Of a stretch of 33,902 nucleotides of DNA, positions 1 to 6,343 are shown one piece after another. The number at the start of each line of letters is the position of its first letter. The first letter of the stretch is position 1. The DNA lies in the NCBI RefSeq assembly GCF_002760615.1, contig NZ_AWWI01000131.1, positions 1 through 33,902 of the forward strand. Reading direction: 5' to 3'. This stretch comes from Puniceibacterium antarcticum (GTDB lineage: Bacteria > Pseudomonadota > Alphaproteobacteria > Rhodobacterales > Rhodobacteraceae). The notes beneath the pieces were generated by a model. It made no database searches and was not told the DNA's origin. It worked only from the letters and a program-made list of their open reading frames with translations. The position numbers and the translations under genes were made by a program.

Positions 1-574
1 CCGGATGCCGCCGCGCGCCCGTGCCGCACAGGCCGCATGGCTGCCGCAGGCCCGCGAAATCGCCTGGCCCGTCACCGTCGACTCTGTCGTCGCCCTCGGG
101 CGTCTGCCGCATCTGCCGCGCGGGACACGCCTGCGCGCGCAAGATCAGCTGGCGGTGGACACAGCGCTGGATCGCATGGGGCTTATCCCCTTCCGTCACC
201 GTCTGGCCACTGAACTTTCGGGCGGCGAACAGGCCCGCGTGCTGATCGCCCGCACGCTCGCCCAAGGCACGCCCCTGCTGATGGCGGATGAACCGATTGC
301 GGGCCTCGACCCCGCCGCGCAGATTTCCACCCTGCAGGTCTTTGCCGACCTCGCGGGCGAAGGCCGCGCCGTGCTCACCTCTTTGCATGACCTCAGCTTG
401 GCCGCGCGCTACTGCACCCGCCTGCTCGTGCTGCACCGGGGACACCTCTATGCCGACGGCCCCCCGGCCGAGGTCTTGACACCCGACACCCTCGCCACAG
501 TCTTTCACCTGCGCGCCCGCGTCCACCTGACCGAAGACGGCCCGCTGTTCCAGGCGCTGGGCGTGCTCAGCTGA
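1..574 (+). CDS. ABC transporter ATP-binding protein, iron/siderophore/hemin type, 5' truncated by the window
   Basis: This is the C-terminal part of a nucleotide-binding subunit that powers an import system of the FecE/FhuC/BtuD kind in the inner membrane. The visible part carries the ABC signature LSGGEQ followed by ARVLIARTLAQ, then Walker B with its catalytic Glu in LLMADEPIAGLDP, and the switch histidine in SLHD. The Walker A and Q-loop regions are missing because the reading frame is open to the left edge, so the ATG at 5 is probably internal. The tail resembles the Fe3+-siderophore group, with a frequent 'L.LHRG...G.P.EVLT' end. The substrate cannot be decided because the permease and binding protein are outside the window. 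It converges on mrp with a 13-base gap and no clear terminator. Confidence 0.85.
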   Translation, partial: RMPPRARAAQAAWLPQAREIAWPVTVDSVVALGRLPHLPRGTRLRAQDQLAVDTALDRMGLIPFRHRLATELSGGEQARVLIARTLAQGTPLLMADEPIAGLDPAAQISTLQVFADLAGEGRAVLTSLHDLSLAARYCTRLLVLHRGHLYADGPPAEVLTPDTLATVFHLRARVHLTEDGPLFQALGVLS

Positions 575-587
575 ACGCGAAGGCCGC

Positions 588-1652
588 TCAGGCCATGCCG
601 CCCTTGATCAACCCCTCGGCCAGCCGCGCATAGGCCTCGGCCATCACACCCTCACCCGCAGCCACCGGCACGCCGCCGTCGCCCGCCAGCCGCGTTTCCA
701 GATCGATCGGCAGCGACGCCAGCAGCGGCAGCCCCATCTTCTCGGCCTCACGGCGCACACCGCCCTCGCCAAAGATATGGCTCTCTCCGCCGCAATGGGG
801 GCAATGGAACACCGACATATTCTCGATCAACCCCAGAACCGGCGTCTTGAGTGTCGCGAACATGTCCAGCGCCTTGCGCGCATCCAGCAGCGCCACATCC
901 TGCGGGGTAGAGACAACAATGGCCCCGGTGATATCGGATTTCTGGCACAGGGTCATCGCCACATCCCCGGTCCCCGGCGGCAGATCGACGATCAGCACAT
1001 CCAGCTCTCCCCAGGCGACCTGCCCCAGCATCTGCTGTAGCGCGCCCATCAGCATCGGGCCGCGCCAGACAACCGCCTTGTCCTCGGGCAGCATCAACCC
1101 GATGGACATCATCGTGACGCCATGCGCCACCAGCGGGATGATCGTCTTGCCATCCGGGCTCGCGGGGCGCGCGCTGACCCCCATCATGCGCGGCTGGCTG
1201 GGGCCGTATATATCAGCGTCCAGCAGACCAACCCGCCGCCCCTGACGCGCCAGCGCCACAGCAAGGTTCGACGACACCGTGGATTTGCCCACGCCGCCCT
1301 TGCCTGACCCAACGGCGAGGATGCGATCCACCCCGGCGGGTTTCATCGGCCCCGCCTGCGGTTTCGGATGCCCCCCGATCTTGAGCGACGGCGCCTTTGC
1401 CGCCGGACCATGCGCCGTCAGCGCTACCGAAACGCTCTCGACCCCCGCCACCCCCGCAACGATCTTTTCCGCAGCCTGCCGCAGCGGCTCCATCTGACGG
1501 GCGATTTCCGGCGACGGCGCCTCGATCACAAAACGCACTTTTCCCTGTTCAATATGGAGGGCACGAATCATGTCACGTGAAATGAGGTCCCCCCCATCCG
1601 GCAAAACAAGCCTCGCCAGCTCCGCCCGAATCGCAGTTTCGATGTCACTCAT
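588..1652 (-). CDS. mrp: Mrp/NBP35-family Fe-S cluster carrier ATPase
   Basis: This is a cytosolic P-loop ATPase of the Mrp/ApbC/NBP35 family, which carries and delivers [4Fe-4S] clusters. Residues 1-80 form a MIP18/DUF59-like domain. The deviant Walker A GSGKGGVGKS lies at about 115-124, the DADIYGPSQP switch region at about 145-154, and DLPPGTGD at about 223-230. The cluster-binding CxxC (FHCPHCGG) gives Cys284 and Cys287. The length of 354 residues is normal. An ATG two codons upstream (1658) also exists. I prefer 1652 because GGGAG then sits seven bases before the start, whereas it would almost touch the upstream ATG. The upstream region is shared with the divergent DUF1127/small-RNA locus and contains operator-like repeats at 1708-1746. 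Confidence 0.93.
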   Translation of the reverse strand: MSDIETAIRAELARLVLPDGGDLISRDMIRALHIEQGKVRFVIEAPSPEIARQMEPLRQAAEKIVAGVAGVESVSVALTAHGPAAKAPSLKIGGHPKPQAGPMKPAGVDRILAVGSGKGGVGKSTVSSNLAVALARQGRRVGLLDADIYGPSQPRMMGVSARPASPDGKTIIPLVAHGVTMMSIGLMLPEDKAVVWRGPMLMGALQQMLGQVAWGELDVLIVDLPPGTGDVAMTLCQKSDITGAIVVSTPQDVALLDARKALDMFATLKTPVLGLIENMSVFHCPHCGGESHIFGEGGVRREAEKMGLPLLASLPIDLETRLAGDGGVPVAAGEGVMAEAYARLAEGLIKGGMA

Positions 1653-1707
1653 GCCCATTCTCCCGGCGAATCCGCCTTCACTTTCATGTGTCTGAATCTT
1701 GTATTAA

Positions 1708-1746
1708 CGCGAACAATGTTAGCGGTCCCATTTTCCCATGTTAGCG
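1708..1746. promoter_or_regulatory. Operator-like repeats between mrp and the DUF1127 locus
   Basis: The sequence CGCGAACA-A-TGTTAGCG (1708-1724) is an inverted repeat with one mismatched position per arm (CGCnAACA/TGTTnGCG). The half-site ATGTTAGCG recurs exactly at 1738-1746, 22 bp from its first copy at 1716. That spacing is two helical turns, and the sequence after each copy is similar too. TGTTAGCG is a typical half-site of LacI-family operators, but no regulator is in the window. Which of the two divergent genes it would serve cannot be told. Confidence 0.35.
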
Positions 1747-1798
1747 CCCCCATTTGCGCCCAATAAAGTGGCAAATGACTGGAATAGGTCAATAATCC

Positions 1799-1817
1799 CT
1801 ATGCAGTTTCTGCATAG
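1799..1817. promoter_or_regulatory. Perfect 8-3-8 inverted repeat upstream of the sigma32-like promoter
   Basis: CTATGCAG (1799-1806) and CTGCATAG (1810-1817) form a perfect dyad around TTT. It ends about 20 bp upstream of the proposed -35 element of the DUF1127/small-RNA operon. This is the right place for an activator or repressor site. No U-run follows, so a terminator is unlikely. The binding protein is unknown. Confidence 0.4.
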
Positions 1818-1837
1818 CAGCATTGAGACCAAAGTCA

Positions 1838-1865
1838 TTGTGCAACCGCAGCATTTGCCCCATCT
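1838..1865 (+). promoter_or_regulatory. Candidate RpoH (sigma32)-type promoter for DUF1127 and the small-RNA array
   Basis: A -35 like TTGTGC (1838-1843) is followed by a 14-base spacer and CCCCATCT (1858-1865). The second box matches the heat-shock -10 consensus CCCCATnT closely. Transcription would start near 1871, about 37 bases before the DUF1127 ATG. In Rhodobacter sphaeroides the homologous locus is known to depend on RpoHI/RpoHII sigma factors, which agrees with this reading. The assignment is by eye only. Confidence 0.6.
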
Positions 1866-1907
1866 TGGGCTCAACGAAACGAGACACATGAACCGAGGCG
1901 AAGCAAT

Positions 1908-2126
1908 ATGGCCTACGCAACCAACATCAATACAGCATCGCAAGGCGCAGCAGCGTCGCGCTTTTCTGCAGTTCTGAACACTCTGCGCACTGGCATGGCC
2001 AAGCGCAAGCTGTATCGGAACACTCTGAACGAACTTCAGTCGCTCAACGATCGTGAACTGGCCGACCTTGGCCTGCACCGCTCGATGCTGCGCCGGATCG
2101 CCTACGAAGCGGCGAACCAAGCCTAA
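1908..2126 (+). CDS. DUF1127 small arginine-rich protein (CcaF1-like)
   Basis: This 72-residue protein ends in the DUF1127 core: RKLYRNTLNELQSLNDRELADLGLHRSML and a short basic tail (about residues 33-67). The N-terminal 30 residues are low-complexity and Ala/Thr/Ser-rich. In R. sphaeroides the DUF1127 protein encoded just before the CcsR small RNAs (CcaF1) is reported to bind RNA and to take part in sRNA maturation and RNA turnover. The order here (sigma32-like promoter, DUF1127, then CUCCUCCC-loop RNAs) is the same, so an equivalent role is likely but inferred. A purine-rich GAGGCGA lies about eight bases before the ATG. The spacer 2127-2230 holds two small hairpins (GCGGC/GCCGC and GGAAC/GTTCC) that could be RNA-processing landmarks. 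Confidence 0.88.
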   Translation: MAYATNINTASQGAAASRFSAVLNTLRTGMAKRKLYRNTLNELQSLNDRELADLGLHRSMLRRIAYEAANQA

Positions 2127-2230
2127 GATTTTTGCAGCGCGGCAGAAAGCCGCCTGCATGACGCAACGGCAGATGGACTTCTTATCTGGCGTTGGAACAA
2201 ACTCTCGGAACATAAAGTTCCAGTACAGAA

Positions 2231-2310
2231 TTCGGCGACCCTCTCCTCCTCCCTGGGTCGTTCGATAGCGCGGTGACACCTCTCCTCCTCCCTGGTGTCA
2301 CCGCTCGTAA
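2231..2310 (+). ncRNA. Cuckoo/CcsR-type sRNA, unit 1
   Basis: Hairpin A pairs CGACCC (2236-2241) with GGGTCG (2255-2260). Hairpin B pairs 2270-2280 with 2294-2304 over 11 perfect base pairs. Both loops are TCTCCTCCTCCCT (2242-2254 and 2281-2293). Compared with the later units, B has T-A in place of C-G and A-T in place of G-T, so the stem is conserved rather than the sequence. Processing from the DUF1127 co-transcript is inferred from the Rhodobacter family. Confidence 0.85.
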
Positions 2311-2348
2311 TTTAGGGATCGGTCCAGCGGGACCCAGTCCCACAACAG

Positions 2349-2427
2349 TTCGGGGCCCTCTCCTCCTCCCTGGGTCCTCGATAGCGCGGCGGCACCTCTC
2401 CTCCTCCCTGGTGTCGCCGCACCTAAG
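2349..2427 (+). ncRNA. Cuckoo/CcsR-type sRNA, unit 2
   Basis: Hairpin A pairs 2352-2358 with 2372-2378, including G-U pairs. Hairpin B pairs 2386-2396 with 2410-2420. The loops at 2359-2371 and 2397-2409 carry the same C/U-rich anti-Shine-Dalgarno motif. This unit is intermediate between the diverged first unit and the nearly identical units 3-5. Confidence 0.85.
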
Positions 2428-2465
2428 TTTCGGGATCGGTCCACCGGGACCTATTCCCACCACAG

Positions 2466-2546
2466 TTCGGCGGCCCTCTCCTCCTCCCTGGGTCGGTCGA
2501 AATCGCGGCGGCATCTCTCCTCCTCCCTGGTGTCGCCGCACCTCAG
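2466..2546 (+). ncRNA. Cuckoo/CcsR-type sRNA, unit 3
   Basis: Hairpin A pairs 2471-2476 with 2490-2495. Hairpin B pairs 2505-2515 with 2529-2539. A C-to-T change at 2514 turns one C-G pair of B into U-G and so keeps the stem. The two loops are the standard TCTCCTCCTCCCT. Confidence 0.85.
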
Positions 2547-2585
2547 TTTCGGGATCGGTCCATTCGGGGCCCACTCCCACCACAG

Positions 2586-2666
2586 TTCGGCGGCCCTCTC
2601 CTCCTCCCTGGGTCGGTCGAAATCGCGGCGGCACCTCTCCTCCTCCCTGGTGTCGCCGCACCTAAT
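2586..2666 (+). ncRNA. Cuckoo/CcsR-type sRNA, unit 4
   Basis: This unit is nearly identical to unit 3, shifted by 120 bp. Hairpin B pairs 2625-2635 with 2649-2659 without the C-to-T change of unit 3. The loops are the standard motif. The sequence after hairpin B is slightly shorter than in unit 3. Confidence 0.85.
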
Positions 2667-2703
2667 TCGGGATCGGTCCATTCGGGACCCACTCCCACCA
2701 CAG

Positions 2704-2784
2704 TTCGGCGGCCCTCTCCTCCTCCCTGGGTCGGTCGAAATCGCGGCGGCACCTCTCCTCCTCCCTGGTGTCGCCGCACCTCAG
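2704..2784 (+). ncRNA. Cuckoo/CcsR-type sRNA, unit 5
   Basis: Hairpin A ends in CCC at 2712-2714 and GGG at 2728-2730. Hairpin B pairs 2743-2753 with 2767-2777. Both loops are the standard motif. This is the last complete unit, and its sequence is almost that of units 3 and 4. Confidence 0.85.
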
Positions 2785-2823
2785 TTTCGGGATCGGCCCA
2801 TTCGGGGCCCACTCCCACCACAG

Positions 2824-2857
2824 TTCGGCGGCCCACTCCTCCTCCCGGGTCGCCGTA
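2824..2857 (+). ncRNA. Terminal half unit of the cuckoo array
   Basis: Only hairpin A is present. It is extended to nine base pairs (2826-2834 with 2847-2855) around a variant loop, ACTCCTCCTCCC. The terminator hairpin follows in the place of hairpin B, so a last RNA of about 75 bases made of this hairpin plus the terminator is possible. Confidence 0.7.
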
Positions 2858-2862
2858 AACTC

Positions 2863-2901
2863 AAACGGCGGTGCAAGTTTCCCTCGCACCGCCGTTTTTT
2901 T
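2863..2901 (+). terminator. Rho-independent terminator of the small-RNA array
   Basis: A 12-bp perfect stem (2863-2874 with 2886-2897, core ACGGCGGTGC) encloses an 11-base loop and runs into seven T residues (2895-2901). It is the strongest terminator of the window and closes the DUF1127/cuckoo transcript. The following 2902-3043 has no feature I can support other than the leader of valS. Confidence 0.9.
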
Positions 2902-3043
2902 ATCTCCCACATCCCCCTGACGATTCCCCGGCGCACAACACAATCCCGCCGCACCCCGGTTTTTCCCCGGCGCCCGCTTCCCCTTGGCCAGTGGCTTCGA
3001 TAGATGTCGCGCAACGGATTTATGAAGAACGGGACCAAACCCC

Positions 3044-6000
3044 ATGGCGATGGAAAAGACATTCGACGCGGCCGAGGCCGAACAGCGGCTCTACAAGGCC
3101 TGGGAAGACTCCGGTGCCTTTGCCGCCGGCGCTGGCCCTGCGACCAAAAATGCCGACGCAAAACCATACAGCGTCATGATCCCGCCGCCCAACGTGACCG
3201 GGTCTCTGCACATGGGCCACGCGTTCAACAACACGCTGCAGGACATCCTCGTGCGCTGGAAACGGATGCAGGGCTTTGACACCCTCTGGCAGCCGGGCAC
3301 CGATCACGCCGGGATCGCAACGCAAATGGTGACCGAACGCGACATGGCCGCCAATGGCGAACCCTCGCGCCGCGACATGGGCCGTGACGATTTCCTCAAA
3401 CGTGTCTGGCAGCAAAAGATCAATTCGCGCGGCACCATCATCGGTCAGCTCAAACGCCTTGGCGCGTCGCTGGATTGGAGCCGCGAGGCCTTTACCATGT
3501 CCGGCGCCCCCGGTGCCCCTGCCGGGGAAGAGGGCAATTTCCACGATGCCGTCATCAAGGTCTTTGTTGAGATGTACAACAAAGGGCTGATCTATCGCGG
3601 CAAACGCCTCGTCAACTGGGACCCGCATTTCGAAACCGCGATCAGCGACCTTGAGGTCGAGAATATCGATGTCGCGGGCCATATGTGGCATTTCAAATAC
3701 CCGCTCGCTGGCGGCGAAACCTATGAGTACGTGGAAAAGGACGAAGACGGAAACACCCTCTTCACCGAAACGCGCGACTATATCTCGATCGCGACCACCC
3801 GCCCCGAAACCATGCTGGGCGACGGCGCGGTTGCCGTGCATCCGCTCGACGAACGCTATGCGCCGATCATGGGCAAGCTCTGCGAAATCCCCGTCGGCCC
3901 CAAGGAACACCGCCGCCTGATCCCGATCATCACCGATGAATACCCCGACCGCACGTTCGGGTCAGGCGCGGTCAAGATCACCGGCGCGCATGATTTCAAC
4001 GACTATGCGGTCGCCAAACGCGGCAATATCCCCTGCTACCGCCTGATGGACACCCGCGCCCAGATGCGCGCCGACGGTGCCCCCTATGCCGACGAAGCCG
4101 CCAAGGCGCAAAAGATCCTCGACGGGGCCGAGTTCACCGAAGCCGAAGTCGATGCCATCAATCTGGTGCCAGAGGCCTATCGCGGTCTTGACCGGTTTGA
4201 CGCGCGGGACAAGGTCGTCGCTGACATCACCGCCGAAGGTCTGGCCGTGATGACCCAGGGGAACGATCCGCGCCTTGGCAAAAAGGCCGCCAAACCCGTC
4301 GCCCCCGAAGAGGGCGGCGAAGCGCGCGAGGAGGAACTCGTTCCCCTCGTCGAGGCAAAGACCATCATGCAGCCCTTTGGCGACCGCTCAAAGGTTGTCA
4401 TCGAACCCATGCTCACCGACCAATGGTTCGTGGATACCGCGAAAATCGTCGAACCCGCGCTCGACGCCGTGCGCGACGGCACGACTCAGATCATCCCCGA
4501 GCGCGAGAAAAAGGTTTATTTCCACTGGCTCGAAAACATCGAACCCTGGTGCATTTCGCGTCAGCTCTGGTGGGGGCATCAGATCCCGGTCTGGCACGCG
4601 CCGGGCACGGGCGGTGAATGGCGCAGCTTCTGCGCCGCGACCGAGCAAGAGGCCCTCAAACAGATGCACGACTTCTTTGGTGAGGAGGCTGAATTCCTCC
4701 TCGTCGAAGACGCCAACGCGGCCGAGGATATGCTGGCCGACCTGCTGTCTCAGGGCACCGATTACACAGGCGTCGATCAGCGCCGCCGCCCGCAGGCGAT
4801 CCCATTCTTCCGCGATCCCGACGTGCTCGACACCTGGTTCTCCTCCGGTCTCTGGCCCATCGGCACCCTCGGCTGGCCCGACCAGACCGATGCGCTGAAA
4901 AAATACTTCCCGACCAGCGACCTCATCACCGGCACCGACATCCTGTTCTTCTGGGTGGCGCGCATGATGATGATGCAGCTCACCGTCGTCGATCAGGTGC
5001 CGTTCAAAACCGTCTATCTGCACGGCCTCGTGCGCGACGCCAAGGGCAAGAAGATGTCGAAATCCCTCGGCAACGTCGTTGATCCGCTCGACCTCATTGA
5101 CGAATTCGGCGCCGACGCCCTGCGCTTTACCAATGCGGCCATGGCGAGCCTTGGGGGCGCGCTGAAGCTCGACACCCAGCGCATCGCCGGCTACCGCAAC
5201 TTTTCGACCAAGCTGTGGAACGCCTGCCGTTTCGCCGAAATGAACGAGGTGTTCCAGCCATACGGAACCCATACGGAGTCCATATCGATTCCACATGCCT
5301 CCCAGACGGCGAATAAATGGATCATCGGCGAAACCGCCAAGGTCCTGGCCGAGGTTGATGCGGCGCTCGAAAGCTACCGTTTCAACGATGCTGCCACTGC
5401 CCTTTACGCCTTTGTCTGGGGTAAGGTCTGCGACTGGTACGTGGAATTCTCCAAGCCGCTGTTCGACAGTCAGGATGCTGAAATCATTGCGGAAACCCGC
5501 GCCACCATGGCCTGGGTCCTTGATCAGTGTCTGATCCTGCTGCACCCGATCATGCCCTTCATCACAGAAGAACTCTGGGGCACGCTCGCCAAACGCGACA
5601 CCATGCTGATCCACGCCGACTGGCCGACCTACACCGCCGCAGATCTGGTCGATGCGCAGGCAGACGGCGAAATGAACTGGGTCATCTCCCTGATCGACGG
5701 CGTCCGCTCTGCCCGCGCGCAAATGCACGTGCCCGCAGGCCTCAAGGTGCCCATGCTGGTCACCGACCTTGACGTCGCCGGACAGGCCGCGTGGGACCGC
5801 AACGAGGCGCTGATCAAACGCCTTGCGCGCATCGACTCCCTCGACAAAACCGACGCTTTCCCAAAAGGTTGCGTGACGGTCCCCGTCGCGGGCGGCACCT
5901 TTGGCCTGCCCCTTGCCGGCATCATCGATGTCGAGGAAGAAAAGGCCCGGCTGGAAAAAACCCTTGGCAAACTGGCCAAGGAAATCGGCGGTCTCAAGGG

Positions 6001-6136
6001 GCGTCTCAACAACCCCAAATTCGCCGAAAGCGCCCCGGATGAGGTGGTGGAAGAGGCCCGCGACAACCTGAATGCGCGCGAAGAAGAAGAAGCGACACTG
6101 AAAGCCGCCCTCGCCCGCCTCGCCGAACTGGGCTGA
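3044..6136 (+). CDS. valS: Valyl-tRNA synthetase
   Basis: This is the class Ia enzyme that charges tRNA-Val in the cytosol and edits mischarged threonine. The HIGH motif is HMGH at residues 56-59, preceded by PPPNVTGSL. The editing (CP1) domain follows with the [10 protein letters not shown] segment. The KMSKS loop is exactly at residues 670-674. The C-terminal coiled coil, which begins near [11 protein letters not shown], is characteristic of ValRS. The length of 1030 residues is somewhat above that of enterobacterial enzymes. Residues about 737-748 ([10 protein letters not shown] and neighbours) are encoded by a short repeat seen again at 24129-24173, so a repeat seems to have entered this gene in frame. 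A second ATG two codons downstream (3050) could also serve as start. The gene is single, with a structured 3' region behind it. Confidence 0.97.
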   Translation: MAMEKTFDAAEAEQRLYKAWEDSGAFAAGAGPATKNADAKPYSVMIPPPNVTGSLHMGHAFNNTLQDILVRWKRMQGFDTLWQPGTDHAGIATQMVTERDMAANGEPSRRDMGRDDFLKRVWQQKINSRGTIIGQLKRLGASLDWSREAFTMSGAPGAPAGEEGNFHDAVIKVFVEMYNKGLIYRGKRLVNWDPHFETAISDLEVENIDVAGHMWHFKYPLAGGETYEYVEKDEDGNTLFTETRDYISIATTRPETMLGDGAVAVHPLDERYAPIMGKLCEIPVGPKEHRRLIPIITDEYPDRTFGSGAVKITGAHDFNDYAVAKRGNIPCYRLMDTRAQMRADGAPYADEAAKAQKILDGAEFTEAEVDAINLVPEAYRGLDRFDARDKVVADITAEGLAVMTQGNDPRLGKKAAKPVAPEEGGEAREEELVPLVEAKTIMQPFGDRSKVVIEPMLTDQWFVDTAKIVEPALDAVRDGTTQIIPEREKKVYFHWLENIEPWCISRQLWWGHQIPVWHAPGTGGEWRSFCAATEQEALKQMHDFFGEEAEFLLVEDANAAEDMLADLLSQGTDYTGVDQRRRPQAIPFFRDPDVLDTWFSSGLWPIGTLGWPDQTDALKKYFPTSDLITGTDILFFWVARMMMMQLTVVDQVPFKTVYLHGLVRDAKGKKMSKSLGNVVDPLDLIDEFGADALRFTNAAMASLGGALKLDTQRIAGYRNFSTKLWNACRFAEMNEVFQPYGTHTESISIPHASQTANKWIIGETAKVLAEVDAALESYRFNDAATALYAFVWGKVCDWYVEFSKPLFDSQDAEIIAETRATMAWVLDQCLILLHPIMPFITEELWGTLAKRDTMLIHADWPTYTAADLVDAQADGEMNWVISLIDGVRSARAQMHVPAGLKVPMLVTDLDVAGQAAWDRNEALIKRLARIDSLDKTDAFPKGCVTVPVAGGTFGLPLAGIIDVEEEKARLEKTLGKLAKEIGGLKGRLNNPKFAESAPDEVVEEARDNLNAREEEEATLKAALARLAELG
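5254..5287 (+). repeat. 11-bp-periodic dispersed repeat inside valS (copy 1)
   Basis: The copy reads as CCAG, then units CCATACGGAAC and CCATACGGAGT that share their first bases with this lead, ending in CCATATCG. The related copy at 24129-24173 has one more 11-bp unit with the same ends. The two copies are on the same strand. Here the repeat is translated within valS (about residues 737-748). Confidence 0.65.
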
Positions 6137-6161
6137 TCCCCGCATTAGGCAATCGGTAACG

Positions 6162-6283
6162 CCTGTCTGTTAGCTCTCACTGCGCAGACAGGAACCGGCT
6201 CTGCCCGCCAGAAACGGTTCGACCCTCCTCGGGTCAGAAAAGCGCCCGCCCTCTTCCTCCCCCCTGGGCGCGGGCGCTTTTCT
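6162..6283 (+). ncRNA. Candidate structured RNA downstream of valS (cuckoo-like orphan)
   Basis: Four hairpins follow each other on the plus strand: CCTGTCTG/CAGACAGG (6162-6169 with 6185-6192), GAACCG/CGGTTC (6192-6197 with 6215-6220), GACCC-TCCTC-GGGTC (6221-6235) and the terminator stem 6236-6283. The last two show CCTCC-type loops in consecutive hairpins, with the GACCC/GGGTC stem also seen in cuckoo hairpin A. This could be a valS 3'-UTR-derived sRNA. It could also be only a complex terminator. No own promoter is obvious. Confidence 0.4.
6236..6283. terminator. Terminator between the convergent valS and trkH
   Basis: A 14-bp stem pairs 6236-6249 with 6270-6283 (AGAAAAGCGCCCGC and its complement). 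The A/T-rich outer ends give a T-rich tract on both strands. It therefore probably stops both valS and trkH transcripts. The 20-base loop is C/T-rich (TCTTCCTCCCCCC). Confidence 0.75.
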
Positions 6284-6343
6284 CTTTGCTATGTTTTCAA
6301 AAATCCAAACCCACACGCCGCGGGCCGCACCGTTACGCAACCA

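Larger units (their letters stand above)
2231..2857 (+). repeat. Tandem array of cuckoo/CcsR-type small-RNA units (five full units and a half unit)
   Basis: Six units recur at 117, 118, 120, 118 and 120 bp. Each full unit has hairpin A (stem ending CCC/GGG) and hairpin B (11-bp stem), both exposing the loop TCTCCTCCTCCCT. The loop is complementary to Shine-Dalgarno sequences. The sixth unit has only a hairpin-A-like element before the terminator. Units 3, 4 and 5 are almost identical, which suggests recent tandem duplication. Unit 1 is the most diverged but keeps its stems by compensatory change. R. sphaeroides carries four such RNAs (CcsR1-4), so this array is somewhat longer. A linker of about 35-40 bp between units carries a further conserved hairpin. 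Confidence 0.9.

Noticed and set aside
2194-2219. GGAAC-17-AGTT, like an EcfG general-stress promoter, just before the array
   Set aside because: The second box is imperfect, and to my knowledge the Rhodobacterales mostly lack the PhyR-EcfG system. The GGAAC/GTTCC pair here is better explained as a small hairpin.
2231-2857. CRISPR-like periodicity
   Set aside because: Both the repeats and the intervening linkers are conserved, the period is about 118-120 bp, and there are no unique spacers or cas genes.
2182-3179. Many overlapping frames on both strands with repeated peptides such as GGGEGRRTVVG
   Set aside because: They are translations of the cuckoo RNA repeats. The stems and loops explain the sequence, and the frames have no start signals or codon bias of genes.
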